Source: Myxococcales bacterium (lineage in GTDB: Bacteria; Myxococcota; Myxococcia; Myxococcales; Myxococcaceae). From it: a stretch of DNA of 64,000 nt. The DNA lies in the NCBI GenBank assembly GCA_016191815.1, contig JACPVI010000063.1:41833-105832 (forward strand). The letters are read 5' to 3'. The notes beneath the pieces are model-generated. The model did no database searches. It was not told where the DNA came from and saw nothing but the letters and a program-made list of their open reading frames with translations. The position numbers were made by a program, and so were the translations under genes. Positions 37,979 to 46,505 of this stretch are shown here, in pieces (the stretch's first letter is position 1; each line of letters opens with the position of its first letter).

Positions 37979-39913
37979 ATGAGCTACCTCGAAGACGTCT
38001 TCGGGGAGGGCGGCGCGTTCGCGCGCGCCTTCCCCGGCTACGAGCGGCGCGAGCCGCAGGTGCGTCTGGCGATGGCCGTGGATGCGGCCATCGCCAACGG
38101 CGGCCACCTGCTCGCGGAAGGGCCATGCGGGACCGGGAAGGCGTTCGCCTACTCGGTCCCCGCGGCCTACCACGCGCGCCACTCGGGCCGGCGGGTCGTC
38201 ATCGCGACCGCCAACATCGCCCTGCAGGAGCAGCTCGTCGTCAAGGACCTGCCGGCCCTCCAGCGCGCGCTGCCCTGGCCCTTCACCTTCGCGCTGCTCA
38301 AGGGCCGCAACAACTACGCATGCTGGGACCGGTACTACGAGGCCCAGGCGCGGGCCGAGCTCGGGGAGCTCTTCGGCGAGGAGGAGGCCTGCCGGCGCAT
38401 CGTCGAGTGGATCAAGGAGACCAAGACCGGCGACGTCAGCGAGCTCGACTTCGTGCCGGCACCTGCCGTCTGGTCGCGCTTCTCCATCGGCGCCGAAGAC
38501 TGCAAGGGCCAGGATTGCTCGAGCTACGGCGACTGCTTCTCCGTCCGGGCGCGTCGGCTTGCCGCCGAGGCCGACATCGTCGTCTGCAACTACCACCTCT
38601 TGTTCGCGCACCTGCAGGTGAAGTCGCTCACCGGCCAAGACATCGTCCTACCCGAGCACGACGTCCTCATCTGCGACGAGGGTCACCGGATGGCCGAGGT
38701 GGCGCGCGACTTCCTCGGCTACCAGGTTTCGTTCCACGTTGTCCGGCGGGTGGCCTCGGCGCTCGGAGACCTGCGCCAGAAGGAGCTGGCCGGGAAGCTG
38801 CGCGAAGCGGGCGAGGCCTTCTTCCGCCGTCTCGCCGACCATGCGCGCTCGCCGGCCTACCGCGTCCGGCTGCGCCGCCCGGGCGAGGTGGACGCCGGCC
38901 CTCTCCCGGCGCTGCTTGGCAGCGCGGAGTCGCTCCTCGAGGCAGCGGCGCTCGCCGCCGAGGACGACCCGGATCGCCGTGCGACGTTGCGACGGGCTGC
39001 GCGACAGGCCCGCCAGGGCCGCGAGCGCATCGGCGACGCGCTCGAGCTGGAGGACGGCAACGCGGTCTGCTTCATCGAGCTCGACGACCGCGGCCACGCG
39101 CGGCTGTGCTCGAAGCCCATCGACGTGAGCGGGCGCCTGCGCGAGGAGCTGTTCGGCGCCACGCGCACCGTGGTCGTCACCTCCGCCACGCTCTCCACCG
39201 ACAGCAACTTCGAGTTCGTGCGGCGCGAGCTGGGCCTGCCCGAGGACGCCGATGAGGTTATCGTCGAGAGCCCGTTCGACTTCCCGTCTCAAGCGCTGCT
39301 CGCGATTCCAGAGGGGCTGCCGGAGCCGAACGATCCGGGCTTCCCCAAGGCGGCGGGCGAGGTCATCCATAGCGTCGTTGAAGCGCTCGACGGCCGGACG
39401 CTTGGCCTCTTCACCTCGTACCGCGTGCTGAACGCCGTCGCTCAGTACATCGCGGGCAACGGCCGGCGGGTGCTCAAGCAGGGTGACATGCCGCGCAACC
39501 GGCTGGTCGAGGCATTCAAGGCGCAGCCGGGCACGGTGCTCCTCGGGACGGAGAGCTTCTGGACCGGCATTGACGTGCCCGGGGACGCGCTCCAGGCGGT
39601 CGTCATCGACCGGCTGCCGTTCCCGACCCCTGACGACCCGCTCATGGACGCCATCTGCGAGCGGAATCCCCGCTGGTTCGCAGACGTGAGCGTTCCGCGG
39701 GCGATCATCGCGCTGAAACAGGGCTTCGGCCGGCTCATCCGAAGCCGCGCCGACCGCGGGGCCGTCGTCATCCTCGACCGGCGCCTGGCCGACAAGTCCT
39801 ACGGGCGGCGCTTCCTCCGGAGCTTGCCCCCGGCGCTGCGCACGAGGGACTTGGGCAACATCCGGCTGTTCCTGGACGAGCCCCAGGCGGCGGCCGAGGA
39901 GGCGTCGTCGTGA
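37979..39913 (+). CDS. DinG/XPD-family helicase with altered Walker A
   Basis: 644 residues. EGPCGTGKAFAY (Lys54, Ala55) is the Walker A of DinG/Rad3 helicases but the invariant Ser/Thr after Lys is Ala. Four cysteines (NNYACWD, then CKGQDCSSYGDC around 120-185) match the iron-sulfur cluster domain, VLICDEGHRM is the DEAH-like box, and TSATLS, ESPFDFPSQ and QGFGRLIRSRADRG are the C-lobe motifs. A 5'-3' DNA helicase in phage replication or recombination. Overlaps the next gene by 1-4 nt. Confidence 0.88.
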   Translation: MSYLEDVFGEGGAFARAFPGYERREPQVRLAMAVDAAIANGGHLLAEGPCGTGKAFAYSVPAAYHARHSGRRVVIATANIALQEQLVVKDLPALQRALPWPFTFALLKGRNNYACWDRYYEAQARAELGELFGEEEACRRIVEWIKETKTGDVSELDFVPAPAVWSRFSIGAEDCKGQDCSSYGDCFSVRARRLAAEADIVVCNYHLLFAHLQVKSLTGQDIVLPEHDVLICDEGHRMAEVARDFLGYQVSFHVVRRVASALGDLRQKELAGKLREAGEAFFRRLADHARSPAYRVRLRRPGEVDAGPLPALLGSAESLLEAAALAAEDDPDRRATLRRAARQARQGRERIGDALELEDGNAVCFIELDDRGHARLCSKPIDVSGRLREELFGATRTVVVTSATLSTDSNFEFVRRELGLPEDADEVIVESPFDFPSQALLAIPEGLPEPNDPGFPKAAGEVIHSVVEALDGRTLGLFTSYRVLNAVAQYIAGNGRRVLKQGDMPRNRLVEAFKAQPGTVLLGTESFWTGIDVPGDALQAVVIDRLPFPTPDDPLMDAICERNPRWFADVSVPRAIIALKQGFGRLIRSRADRGAVVILDRRLADKSYGRRFLRSLPPALRTRDLGNIRLFLDEPQAAAEEASS

Positions 39914-41313
39914 TGTGGCTCCGCGCGGTCGTGGACTCCGCCATCCGGCTGCCGTCGGAGACGCCCCCGCGCCTTGCGGAGCGACTGCGCCTCGCGCTGC
40001 GTTTTCGCAATCCGGCCTTCGAGGCGCGGAGACGATTCGCCCGCTCGGTGCGCGGCGTGCCTGAGCACATCGACTGCGTCGAGGGCGACCCGCGCAGCGG
40101 CGAGCTTGTTCTGCCGCGGGGAGCGGTGGACCTCCTGCGCAAGCTCGCCGCCGAAGAGCGCGTCGACCTCGTGTTCGAGGACCGGCGACTCTCGCTTCCG
40201 AAGCTCGACCTGGAGCCGTTGCAGGGCCTCCGGCCGTACCAGAAGAGGGCGCTTGTTGCAGCGGTTGACGGGGTGCAGGGCACGCTCGTCATGCCGTGCG
40301 GCGCCGGGAAGACCGTCGTCGGCGCTGCCCTCGTGCGTGCGGCACGGCAGCCGGCGCTCATCCTGGTGCACACGCTCGACCTGGTAGGGCAGTGGGCGGC
40401 GGCGCTCGCCGGAGCGGGCGGCCAGCTCGGCGTGGTGGCGGACGGCAGGCTGGACCCGCAGCCCGTCACCGTGGCCACGGTGCAGAGCCTGGTCGCATTG
40501 CCCCTGCCGACGTTCGAGCGCTTCGCCCAGGGCTTCGGGGTAGTCATCCTCGATGAGTCGCACCACGCGCCTGCGGAGGTCTTCCGTGGCGTCCTGCATC
40601 GGCTGCCAGCGCGCCGTCGCGTCGGCCTCACCGCGACGCCCGAGCGCACCGATGGCCTGACACCGCTCCTCACCCTCTACCTCGGCCGCCCACTGTTCGA
40701 GGTCGGCTACGACGAGCTCGTCGCTGGAGGCTACCTGCTGCGACCCGAGGTCCGGCCCGTGGTGACCACGTTCGCGCCGGACCCGATGCCCGAGAGCTGG
40801 GACGGCCTGATGGACATCCTCGTGGAAAACGCCGAGCGCAACGCTCTCATCGTCGACCACGTGGTGCGCGAAGCCACCGAAGGGCACCTGTGTCTCGTGC
40901 TGTCCGGGCGGGTGGCCCACGCCAAGCGGCTGCGCGACCTGCTCGTGGGACGCGGGCTCGCGACCGAGCTGCTCGCCGGCGAGGTCCGGCGCGCCGAGCG
41001 CGAGCGCATCCTCGATGCCGCGCGCGCCGGGCGTGTCCAGGCGCTCGTGGCCACGACGGTCGCCGACGAGGGGCTCGACATCCCCCGCCTGGCGCGCGTC
41101 TTCCTTGTGTACCCGACCCGGGCCGAGGGACGCGTGCGCCAGCGAGTCGGACGGCTCTTGCGCATCCACCCGGAGAAGGGTCGTGCCATCTGCTTCGACC
41201 TGGTCGACGCGGCCGTACCCGCGCTCCGGCGCCAATACAGCGTGCGCCGGCGCATCTGCGCCGAGCTGACGGGACAGGCGCCCGCAGCGAGAACCGCGCC
41301 GGCGAGGCCCTGA
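39913..41313 (+). CDS. XPB/SSL2-type DEAD helicase
   Basis: 466 residues; ATG 39913 used (GTG at 39910 also in frame), overlapping the DinG stop. LRPYQKRAL (Q-like motif), VMPCGAGKTVVG (Walker A), VILDESHHAP (DESH box), GLTATPERTDG (motif III), then ATTVADEGLDIPRL and QRVGRLLRI (motifs V and VI) give a complete SF2 helicase of the Rad25/XPB type, with a short N-terminal damage-recognition-like domain. Common in phage replication modules. It is followed after 3 nt by the primase gene. Confidence 0.9.
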   Translation: MWLRAVVDSAIRLPSETPPRLAERLRLALRFRNPAFEARRRFARSVRGVPEHIDCVEGDPRSGELVLPRGAVDLLRKLAAEERVDLVFEDRRLSLPKLDLEPLQGLRPYQKRALVAAVDGVQGTLVMPCGAGKTVVGAALVRAARQPALILVHTLDLVGQWAAALAGAGGQLGVVADGRLDPQPVTVATVQSLVALPLPTFERFAQGFGVVILDESHHAPAEVFRGVLHRLPARRRVGLTATPERTDGLTPLLTLYLGRPLFEVGYDELVAGGYLLRPEVRPVVTTFAPDPMPESWDGLMDILVENAERNALIVDHVVREATEGHLCLVLSGRVAHAKRLRDLLVGRGLATELLAGEVRRAERERILDAARAGRVQALVATTVADEGLDIPRLARVFLVYPTRAEGRVRQRVGRLLRIHPEKGRAICFDLVDAAVPALRRQYSVRRRICAELTGQAPAARTAPARP

Positions 41314-41316
41314 CCC

Positions 41317-44300
41317 ATGGGCGAGCCGCTGGTCCTCATCGAGGACATCCTCGCCACGTACCGGTTTCTGGCCCACGCCGGGCGCGGCGTGACCGAGGTG
41401 CGAGTCATCCACCCGGGCCACGGCATCGCCGGCATCGGCTGCTTCGACGACGAGGACGAGTTCGTCGCGGCGTGCGCGGAGCACTCAGGCGAGACGAACG
41501 TCTACGCCGGCATCCAGCCCAGGCCGGTGCGGTTCCTCGAACGCGCTCCGAACCGAATCGCCCACCTCAAGCAGGGCGCCAAGGATGAGGACATCGAGTG
41601 GTTGACCGCCATCGTGGTGGACCTCGACCCGGCGCGGCCCAAGGACACCGCGAGCACCGACGCCGAGCTGGCGCTCGCCGTGGAGCGCGGGGAGGCCATC
41701 TCGGCGTGGATGGAGTCGAAGAAGTTCCTCCTGCCCGTCCGCAACATGAGTGGCAACGGCTGTCAGCTGTGGTTCGCTGTCCCGCCCCTCGATCTCGCGC
41801 CAGACCGGCGGGACGAGGTGAAGGAACGACTGCGGCAGTTCGAGGCGCGCATCCGCGAGCGGTTCGGCGGCAACGGCGTGACCGTCGACAGCATCTTCAA
41901 CCTGTCGCGCATCATCAAGGTCATCGGCACCCGCAGCGTGAAGGGCGAGGACTCTCCCGAACGGCCGCACCGGACGAGTCGAGCCTCGTCGCCCTTCGTG
42001 CGGAACGAGGACGCGGCCCTGCTCGATGCCATCCTCAAGATGCCGATGCGGGTGGCTCCCCCGCTGACGTCGGCGACGCCCCTGGAGAGCCGAAATGGCG
42101 GGCACAAGCGCGGGCCGGCACCGGAACCGCCCATCGACATGTGCCCGCCCGCGCGCAACCTCTGGGAAGAGGGCTTCCCGGACCGCTCGGTGGCCATCTT
42201 CACCATGGTCCGTTACCTCATGCACCACGGGCTTTCGCCCGAGCGGCTTGTGCCCGCGGTGCTCGAGTGGGACGCGCGCGTGCTCGGCAAGCTCGACGGC
42301 CGCGACGGGCGCAAGTACGTCGAGGACTGCATCCGGAAAATCGACGCGACGCGCGACCCCGGCGGCACCATCGCGCCGCCGTGCCGGTGGTTCAAGGCCA
42401 ACGGGCTTCTCTCCGTCGAGAACCCCTGCGACCGCTGCCACGTGCTGCTCGACGTCGAGAAGGCCATCCTCGACATCGCGGCCGACCTACCTGGTGCTGA
42501 GCTGGAGGTGCGCCTCCGGCCGGTCCTCGACGCCATCGCTTCCGGCGATCCGTCCATGGACCGGCGCTACATCGAGCTGCTGCAGAAGCGCTTTCGCCTG
42601 GGGCTGCGGGACCTCAAGCGGTCAGTGACATCGCTGCGCGCGCAGCGGCGGCGCGAAGAGGAAGCGCCCGACGGTCCGCAGACGGTGATGCGCGGCGAGG
42701 TGTACGAGGACCTCAAGGGCTACTATGTGGAGGACCGGGACGGGAACGCGGTCTTCCTGTCGTCGTTCTGCGTCGAGCCCACGATGCGCATCCAGGTCGA
42801 GGACGGCGAGATTGTGGTGGGCGACGTCACCACCGACCGTGGCGGCGTCTTCCACGAGATGCGCTTCGAGCCGGAGGTCTTTCATTCGCGCCGGAACTTC
42901 CTGGGCTCGCTTCGCAAGCTCGACCTGCAGTGGACCGGCTCTGACGAGAACATCCAGGGCGTGCAGCGCATCCTCGCCGCGCGCGACGTCCCGAGGCGGC
43001 TCGGGACCCGAAACCTCGGCTATGTCGAGACGCCCGATGGGCCCAGGTGGGTGGCGCCCGGCGTCGTCGTCGCGTCCGACGGCCTGCGCTCGGCCGACGA
43101 GGTCCTCTACGTGCCCAACGGCAGCAGCCTGCCCGGACGCCTCCGCTACGCTCTGCCCCCGCCGGACGAGACGCGAGCGCTGGCGGCCGAGGTATTGCCA
43201 GTTCTGCTCGAGCTCAACGAGCCGGCGATTGTCCTGCCCGTTCTCGGTTGGTTCTTCGCGGCCCCGCTACGCCCCCGGTTGATGCAGCTGCTCGAGCGGT
43301 TTCCCATCCTGGTCGTCTGGGGCAGCCAGGGCTCGGGCAAGACGAGCCTCATCCGCGGCGTGTTCTGGCGTCTCTGCGGCATCGCCGACACCGAGCCCTA
43401 CAGCGCCACGGAGACCGAGTTCGCGCTCATCCGGCTCTTGTCGTGCACGAACTCGGTGCCCGTCTTCATCGACGAGTTCAAGCCGCGCGACATGCCGAAA
43501 GCGCGGTTGCTCTCGCTCATCCGGTTCCTGCGGCGCATCTACGGCGGCGAGACCGAGGAGCGCGGCCGGCCCGACCTGCGCATCGTGAGCTACCGCCTGT
43601 CGGCGCCCGTGTGTCTGGCCGGCGAGGCGCGCCCCGAGGGCGACCCGGCGTTGCTCGAGCGGCTCATCAGCGTCAGCCCCAACCGGAACCAGCTGCGAGT
43701 GCCGAAGCACAAGAGGGCCTTCAGCCGGCTTCGCGGGCTCGAGCTTGGGAAGCTCGCGGTCCCGTACATCCAGTTCCTCCTGGGCCGCGACACCGCGACT
43801 GACCTCGAGGCCGCCACGCGACTGACCGACGTGCTCCTCGCCCGGGCGTGCCCCGAGATGGAGGTACCCGACCGGTGCCGCGACAACCTGCGGGTCATGG
43901 TGCTGGGGCTGGTCCTGTTCGAGCAGTTCGCCGCGAGCCTCGGCGTGGGCCTGCCGGACCTCGAGGCCGAGGCGGCCGTCGGTGCGTGCCTCGGCGAGCT
44001 GGTGGAGGGAGAGCACGGCGTCAAGAGCGCCCTCGACTCGTTCGTCGAGGCCCTGAGCGTGCTCGCCCACAACGGTGAGCTGGAACAAGATCGGCATTAC
44101 GTCTACCAGGGTGGCCGGCTACTCCTGCACGTGCCGTCCTGCTTCGACAAGTATCTCGAGGAACGAAGGCGCACCGGGCGCGAGGACGAGACCAACGGGC
44201 TACGCGCCCTGCACCGGCTGGTGCGCGAGAACCGCGACCGCGGCGGCTACATCAAGGAGCTCGAGCGCCAGGTGTGGCTCGGTGGGCGCAACGTCCGCAT

Positions 44301-44415
44301 GGCCGAAATCGACCTCGAGCAGGCCAAGAAGACGCTCGACGTCGACGACTTCCCGACGAGCAGCAGCAGCGGGGCGGCCCGGTCGTGGGGCCAGAGCCAC
44401 GTCGACCGCGATTGA
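41317..44415 (+). CDS. PrimPol (AEP primase)-helicase fusion
   Basis: 1032 residues. The N-terminal third carries archaeo-eukaryotic primase-like motifs: AIVVDLDP (acidic pair, about 93-100), MSGNGCQLWF (about 144-153) and SRIIKVIGTRSVKGE. A cysteine-rich patch CRWFKANG...NPCDRCHVLL (about 348-370) may bind zinc. The C-terminal half has an ATPase: VVWGSQGSGKTSLIRGVF (Walker A Lys about 675) and VPVFIDEFK (Walker B), in the style of phage primase-associated DUF927-like or SF3-like helicases. It would prime and unwind phage DNA. It converges with a minus-strand gene at its 3' end. Confidence 0.78.
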   Translation: MGEPLVLIEDILATYRFLAHAGRGVTEVRVIHPGHGIAGIGCFDDEDEFVAACAEHSGETNVYAGIQPRPVRFLERAPNRIAHLKQGAKDEDIEWLTAIVVDLDPARPKDTASTDAELALAVERGEAISAWMESKKFLLPVRNMSGNGCQLWFAVPPLDLAPDRRDEVKERLRQFEARIRERFGGNGVTVDSIFNLSRIIKVIGTRSVKGEDSPERPHRTSRASSPFVRNEDAALLDAILKMPMRVAPPLTSATPLESRNGGHKRGPAPEPPIDMCPPARNLWEEGFPDRSVAIFTMVRYLMHHGLSPERLVPAVLEWDARVLGKLDGRDGRKYVEDCIRKIDATRDPGGTIAPPCRWFKANGLLSVENPCDRCHVLLDVEKAILDIAADLPGAELEVRLRPVLDAIASGDPSMDRRYIELLQKRFRLGLRDLKRSVTSLRAQRRREEEAPDGPQTVMRGEVYEDLKGYYVEDRDGNAVFLSSFCVEPTMRIQVEDGEIVVGDVTTDRGGVFHEMRFEPEVFHSRRNFLGSLRKLDLQWTGSDENIQGVQRILAARDVPRRLGTRNLGYVETPDGPRWVAPGVVVASDGLRSADEVLYVPNGSSLPGRLRYALPPPDETRALAAEVLPVLLELNEPAIVLPVLGWFFAAPLRPRLMQLLERFPILVVWGSQGSGKTSLIRGVFWRLCGIADTEPYSATETEFALIRLLSCTNSVPVFIDEFKPRDMPKARLLSLIRFLRRIYGGETEERGRPDLRIVSYRLSAPVCLAGEARPEGDPALLERLISVSPNRNQLRVPKHKRAFSRLRGLELGKLAVPYIQFLLGRDTATDLEAATRLTDVLLARACPEMEVPDRCRDNLRVMVLGLVLFEQFAASLGVGLPDLEAEAAVGACLGELVEGEHGVKSALDSFVEALSVLAHNGELEQDRHYVYQGGRLLLHVPSCFDKYLEERRRTGREDETNGLRALHRLVRENRDRGGYIKELERQVWLGGRNVRMAEIDLEQAKKTLDVDDFPTSSSSGAARSWGQSHVDRD

Positions 44416-44418
44416 GCA

Positions 44419-44760
44419 TCAGCCGAACTGATAGCCGCCGCCGGAACGCTGCGGTCGAGGACCGCGGCCTGGGAGGAACACATCATCCTGGAAGACATCG
44501 AGGAACCCATCTGCGGTCGCACGCCGGACGAAGTAGAGCCAGGATGGATCGTCGGGATCCGGCGGTCGGATTGCGGCGGCACCGTCAGCCTGCCTGAGCA
44601 CTTTTCGGAGGGCGGACACCGCCTCGATGTACCGCTGCTCCTCCTCCAGCTCGACCCTCTTCGCTTCGTTGGCGTCTTCCTTTTCCTTGCGGCTCTTCCG
44701 CACGTCCCATAGCTGCTTCACGAGACCAGCCACGGTCGCGATCGCTGTCACGGGCTCCAT
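44419..44760 (-). CDS. Small minus-strand protein, possible moron
   Basis: 113 residues. N-terminal hydrophobic helix (MEPVTAIATVAGLVKQLW) then a strongly charged coiled-coil region (RKEKEDANEAKRVELEEEQRYIEAV), and an acidic/aromatic C-terminus (DDPSWLYFVRRATADGFLDVF). Alone on the minus strand inside a plus-strand phage block, end to end with the primase (3-nt gap), as lysogenic-conversion (moron) genes are. No family recognised; the helix could insert into a membrane. Confidence 0.6.
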   Translation of the reverse strand: MEPVTAIATVAGLVKQLWDVRKSRKEKEDANEAKRVELEEEQRYIEAVSALRKVLRQADGAAAIRPPDPDDPSWLYFVRRATADGFLDVFQDDVFLPGRGPRPQRSGGGYQFG

Positions 44761-45079
44761 GTGAGCTTCCTCCTCGACGACAACGGGAACATCGGCGGTT
44801 CGTGTGCCTCCGATACGCCCAAGCCCGCGCCCAAGCTCGGCTTTCGCGTCCGCACGCTACGTGCTGCATACCAACCGGCCGGAAGCATTCGGCTTCTTCG
44901 CGCTCCCGACACAGGACGAGATCTCTTATAGCAGAAAGATTCTTTCTTCTTCTAGGACGCAACCCTTCGTAGGCACGGCGTTTCTCAGGGGCGTCGTCAC
45001 GTTCTAGCGCACCTAGCACGGCGCGCGATGGTCTACGTGGGGGAAGACTTCACATTTGAGCAGACGACGGCCCTCGGCT

Positions 45080-45100
45080 CGCGTGAAAAAAATTCACGCG
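45080..45100. terminator. A-loop hairpin, possible bidirectional terminator or origin structure
   Basis: CGCGTGAA (45080-45087) pairs with TTCACGCG (45093-45100) around AAAAA. Followed within 3 nt by the palindrome CCTACGTAGG. No T-tract follows on either strand, so termination is uncertain. Confidence 0.35.
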
Positions 45101-45384
45101 CTCCTACGTAGGGCTACTCGCGCCGAGCCGCTAGAAGCCGATTTTTGTGCTTCTCCACGGTGCAACCGCCCGAGCCTAAAGCGCTTTCCTCCAGGAACGC
45201 GGCGCAGGCGCTGCTGCTAGAGACGCTAGACGCTGGCAGCGGATTTGTGCACGCGTCGCGGGCAACCTCCGAATTGCGCACGCATTTCGGCGGTCGACGT
45301 GCTCGGTGACTGCCCGGAGGCCAATCTGTGCCTTGGCCGGCAGAATTCCCCGAGCTTGCGGGTAGTTCGACGCTCGGACGCGGA

Positions 45385-45422
45385 TGTCCCCGCTCCCCGC
45401 CCAGGGAGACGTTTACCGGGCG
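45385..45422 (+). promoter_or_regulatory. Phage promoter element, copy 3
   Basis: TGTCCCC (45385) and GACGTTTACCGGGCG (45408-45422), 23 nt between starts, 15 nt before the ATG at 45437, with a GAGGAGGA ribosome site immediately after it. Confidence 0.65.
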
Positions 45423-45436
45423 AGGAGGACCATCCG

Positions 45437-45952
45437 ATGCCGCTCACTGACCTATTGCTCGCAGACCCTCTCCCCGCCGTCCCGAAGCGCCGGCCCGATA
45501 CGAGAGCCGCGTCGCCGGTGCCGCTGGCTCGCAGCACGCGCCGGCGCGCGGATCGCTTCGACGACTTCGCCTGCACGGTCGCCCTGCTCATCAGCGACCG
45601 CAAGTTCGTCGACGGCCAGCACTTCGAGGTCTCCGGCGGAAAGGTCGTCCTGCACCTTCGCGCCGCGTACGCCGCCTACCGCGCGTTCACGCGCGAGCGG
45701 TACCCATCGACGACGCCCATCAGCTACTGGGCCGTCCGGGCTCCGCTCGCCAAGAACCGCGCCCGAGCCGGTTCGGTGGTGGTGCTCGGTTCTTCCGCGA
45801 CGATCGGCGGACGCCGGGTCCGAGGACTGACCCTCGACCTTCGCAGGGCAATCAAGGGCGGGTCGTGCCTTGCGTGGATCGCCAGGGCGGTCCTCGAGGT
45901 GCGGGAAGGCATCGGGCCACGCCAGCGCGAGTCGGCCGAGGTCAAGCCGTAG
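45437..45952 (+). CDS. Hypothetical phage protein
   Basis: 171 residues from ATG 45437, directly behind promoter copy 3 and a GGAGGA site. The first 35 residues are Pro/Arg-rich. The rest is globular (FACTVALLISDRKFVDGQHFEVSGGKVVLHLRAAYAAYRAFTRERYP, APLAKNRARAGSVVVLGSSATIGGRRVRGLTLDL) with a pattern of a wing-like HTH seen at the end of some phage replication proteins. A DNA-binding role is a guess. The frame upstream is open but non-coding. Confidence 0.6.
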   Translation: MPLTDLLLADPLPAVPKRRPDTRAASPVPLARSTRRRADRFDDFACTVALLISDRKFVDGQHFEVSGGKVVLHLRAAYAAYRAFTRERYPSTTPISYWAVRAPLAKNRARAGSVVVLGSSATIGGRRVRGLTLDLRRAIKGGSCLAWIARAVLEVREGIGPRQRESAEVKP

Positions 45953-45969
45953 GAGCTGGACGCCGGTCC

Positions 45970-46007
45970 TGTCCCCACCGAGGGGTCGAGGAGACGTTTA
46001 CCGGACG
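45970..46007 (+). promoter_or_regulatory. Phage promoter element, copy 4
   Basis: TGTCCCC (45970) and GACGTTTACCGGACG (45993-46007), again exactly 23 nt apart and 24 nt before the ATG at 46031. Confidence 0.65.
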
Positions 46008-46030
46008 AGAACGACGGAGGACTCGCGGCA

Positions 46031-46246
46031 ATGCCGCTGCTCGACCTACTGCGCCAGACGGATGCGACGCCGAAGCACAGGGAGATCTCGTGCCCGAAGT
46101 ACGAGCCGCAGCCCGGCTCCCGGAGGTGCCTTCACTACCTCCCCAACGGCGCCTGCTCCCGACCCGACGAGTTCATGTGCATCGAGTGGCTCGCCATCAA
46201 CGCCGGAGTCGACCTCCGTCCCGCTGCTGACGGAGGCGGACATTGA
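46031..46246 (+). CDS. Small Cys-containing phage protein
   Basis: 71 residues behind promoter copy 4, starting MPLLDLL like the gene at 45437 (MPLTDLL), which suggests a shared leader or duplicated start. Four cysteines (C-x12-C-x9-C-x6-C) could bind a metal or iron-sulfur cluster. After GVDLRP the sequence (AADGGGH) looks like out-of-frame residue, and a good-looking protein continues in the +1 frame, so this may be the first half of one protein (see 46242-46505). Confidence 0.6.
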   Translation: MPLLDLLRQTDATPKHREISCPKYEPQPGSRRCLHYLPNGACSRPDEFMCIEWLAINAGVDLRPAADGGGH

Positions 46247-46505
46247 ATCGTTCAAGGCGCTGGGTGTCGCGGTCCACCTCACCAACCCCGAGTGGGGCGA
46301 GTTCTGGCTCGTCCCCGAGTACACCGGCGAGAGCCGCGTCGAGCTCACGCCGGAGCACCTCAACAAGATCCTCCTCGTCATGCGCACGCTCGGCGGACGG
46401 GTCCTCCGCATCGGTCGACCAGGCGACGCCCCAGAAGACGAGCCGCCGTCGGTCGAAGACGCCCGCGCGCACCTGCGTGGCCTGCTGAAGGGAGAACGGC
46501 GATGA
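46242..46505 (+). CDS. Phage protein with non-canonical start or +1 frameshift
   Basis: The frame gives ESFKALGVAVHLTNPEWGEFWLVPEYTGESRVELTPEHLNKILLVMRTLGG, clearly protein-like, followed by an acidic linker and the ATGA overlap with the next gene. No ATG or GTG lies between the last upstream stop-free stretch and this domain; candidates are ATT 46242 (GGAGG 5-9 nt upstream), CTG 46224, or a +1 shift from the 46031 gene around CGTCCCG near 46215-46221. Coordinates use ATT. Family not recognised. Confidence 0.5.
   Translation: MESFKALGVAVHLTNPEWGEFWLVPEYTGESRVELTPEHLNKILLVMRTLGGRVLRIGRPGDAPEDEPPSVEDARAHLRGLLKGERR

Larger units (their letters stand above)
44761..45436. other. 676-bp non-coding control region
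   Basis: No convincing gene. It holds the 5' region of the minus-strand gene, six CTAG tetranucleotides between 44953 and 45229, a perfect 8-bp hairpin with A-rich loop at 45080-45100, the 10-bp palindrome CCTACGTAGG at 45103-45112, and promoter element copy 3 near its right end. Confidence 0.55.

Noticed and set aside
44804..45007. Short plus-strand frame in the 676-bp gap
   Set aside because: Ser/Arg/Pro-rich, no ribosome site, no domain; treated as non-coding.
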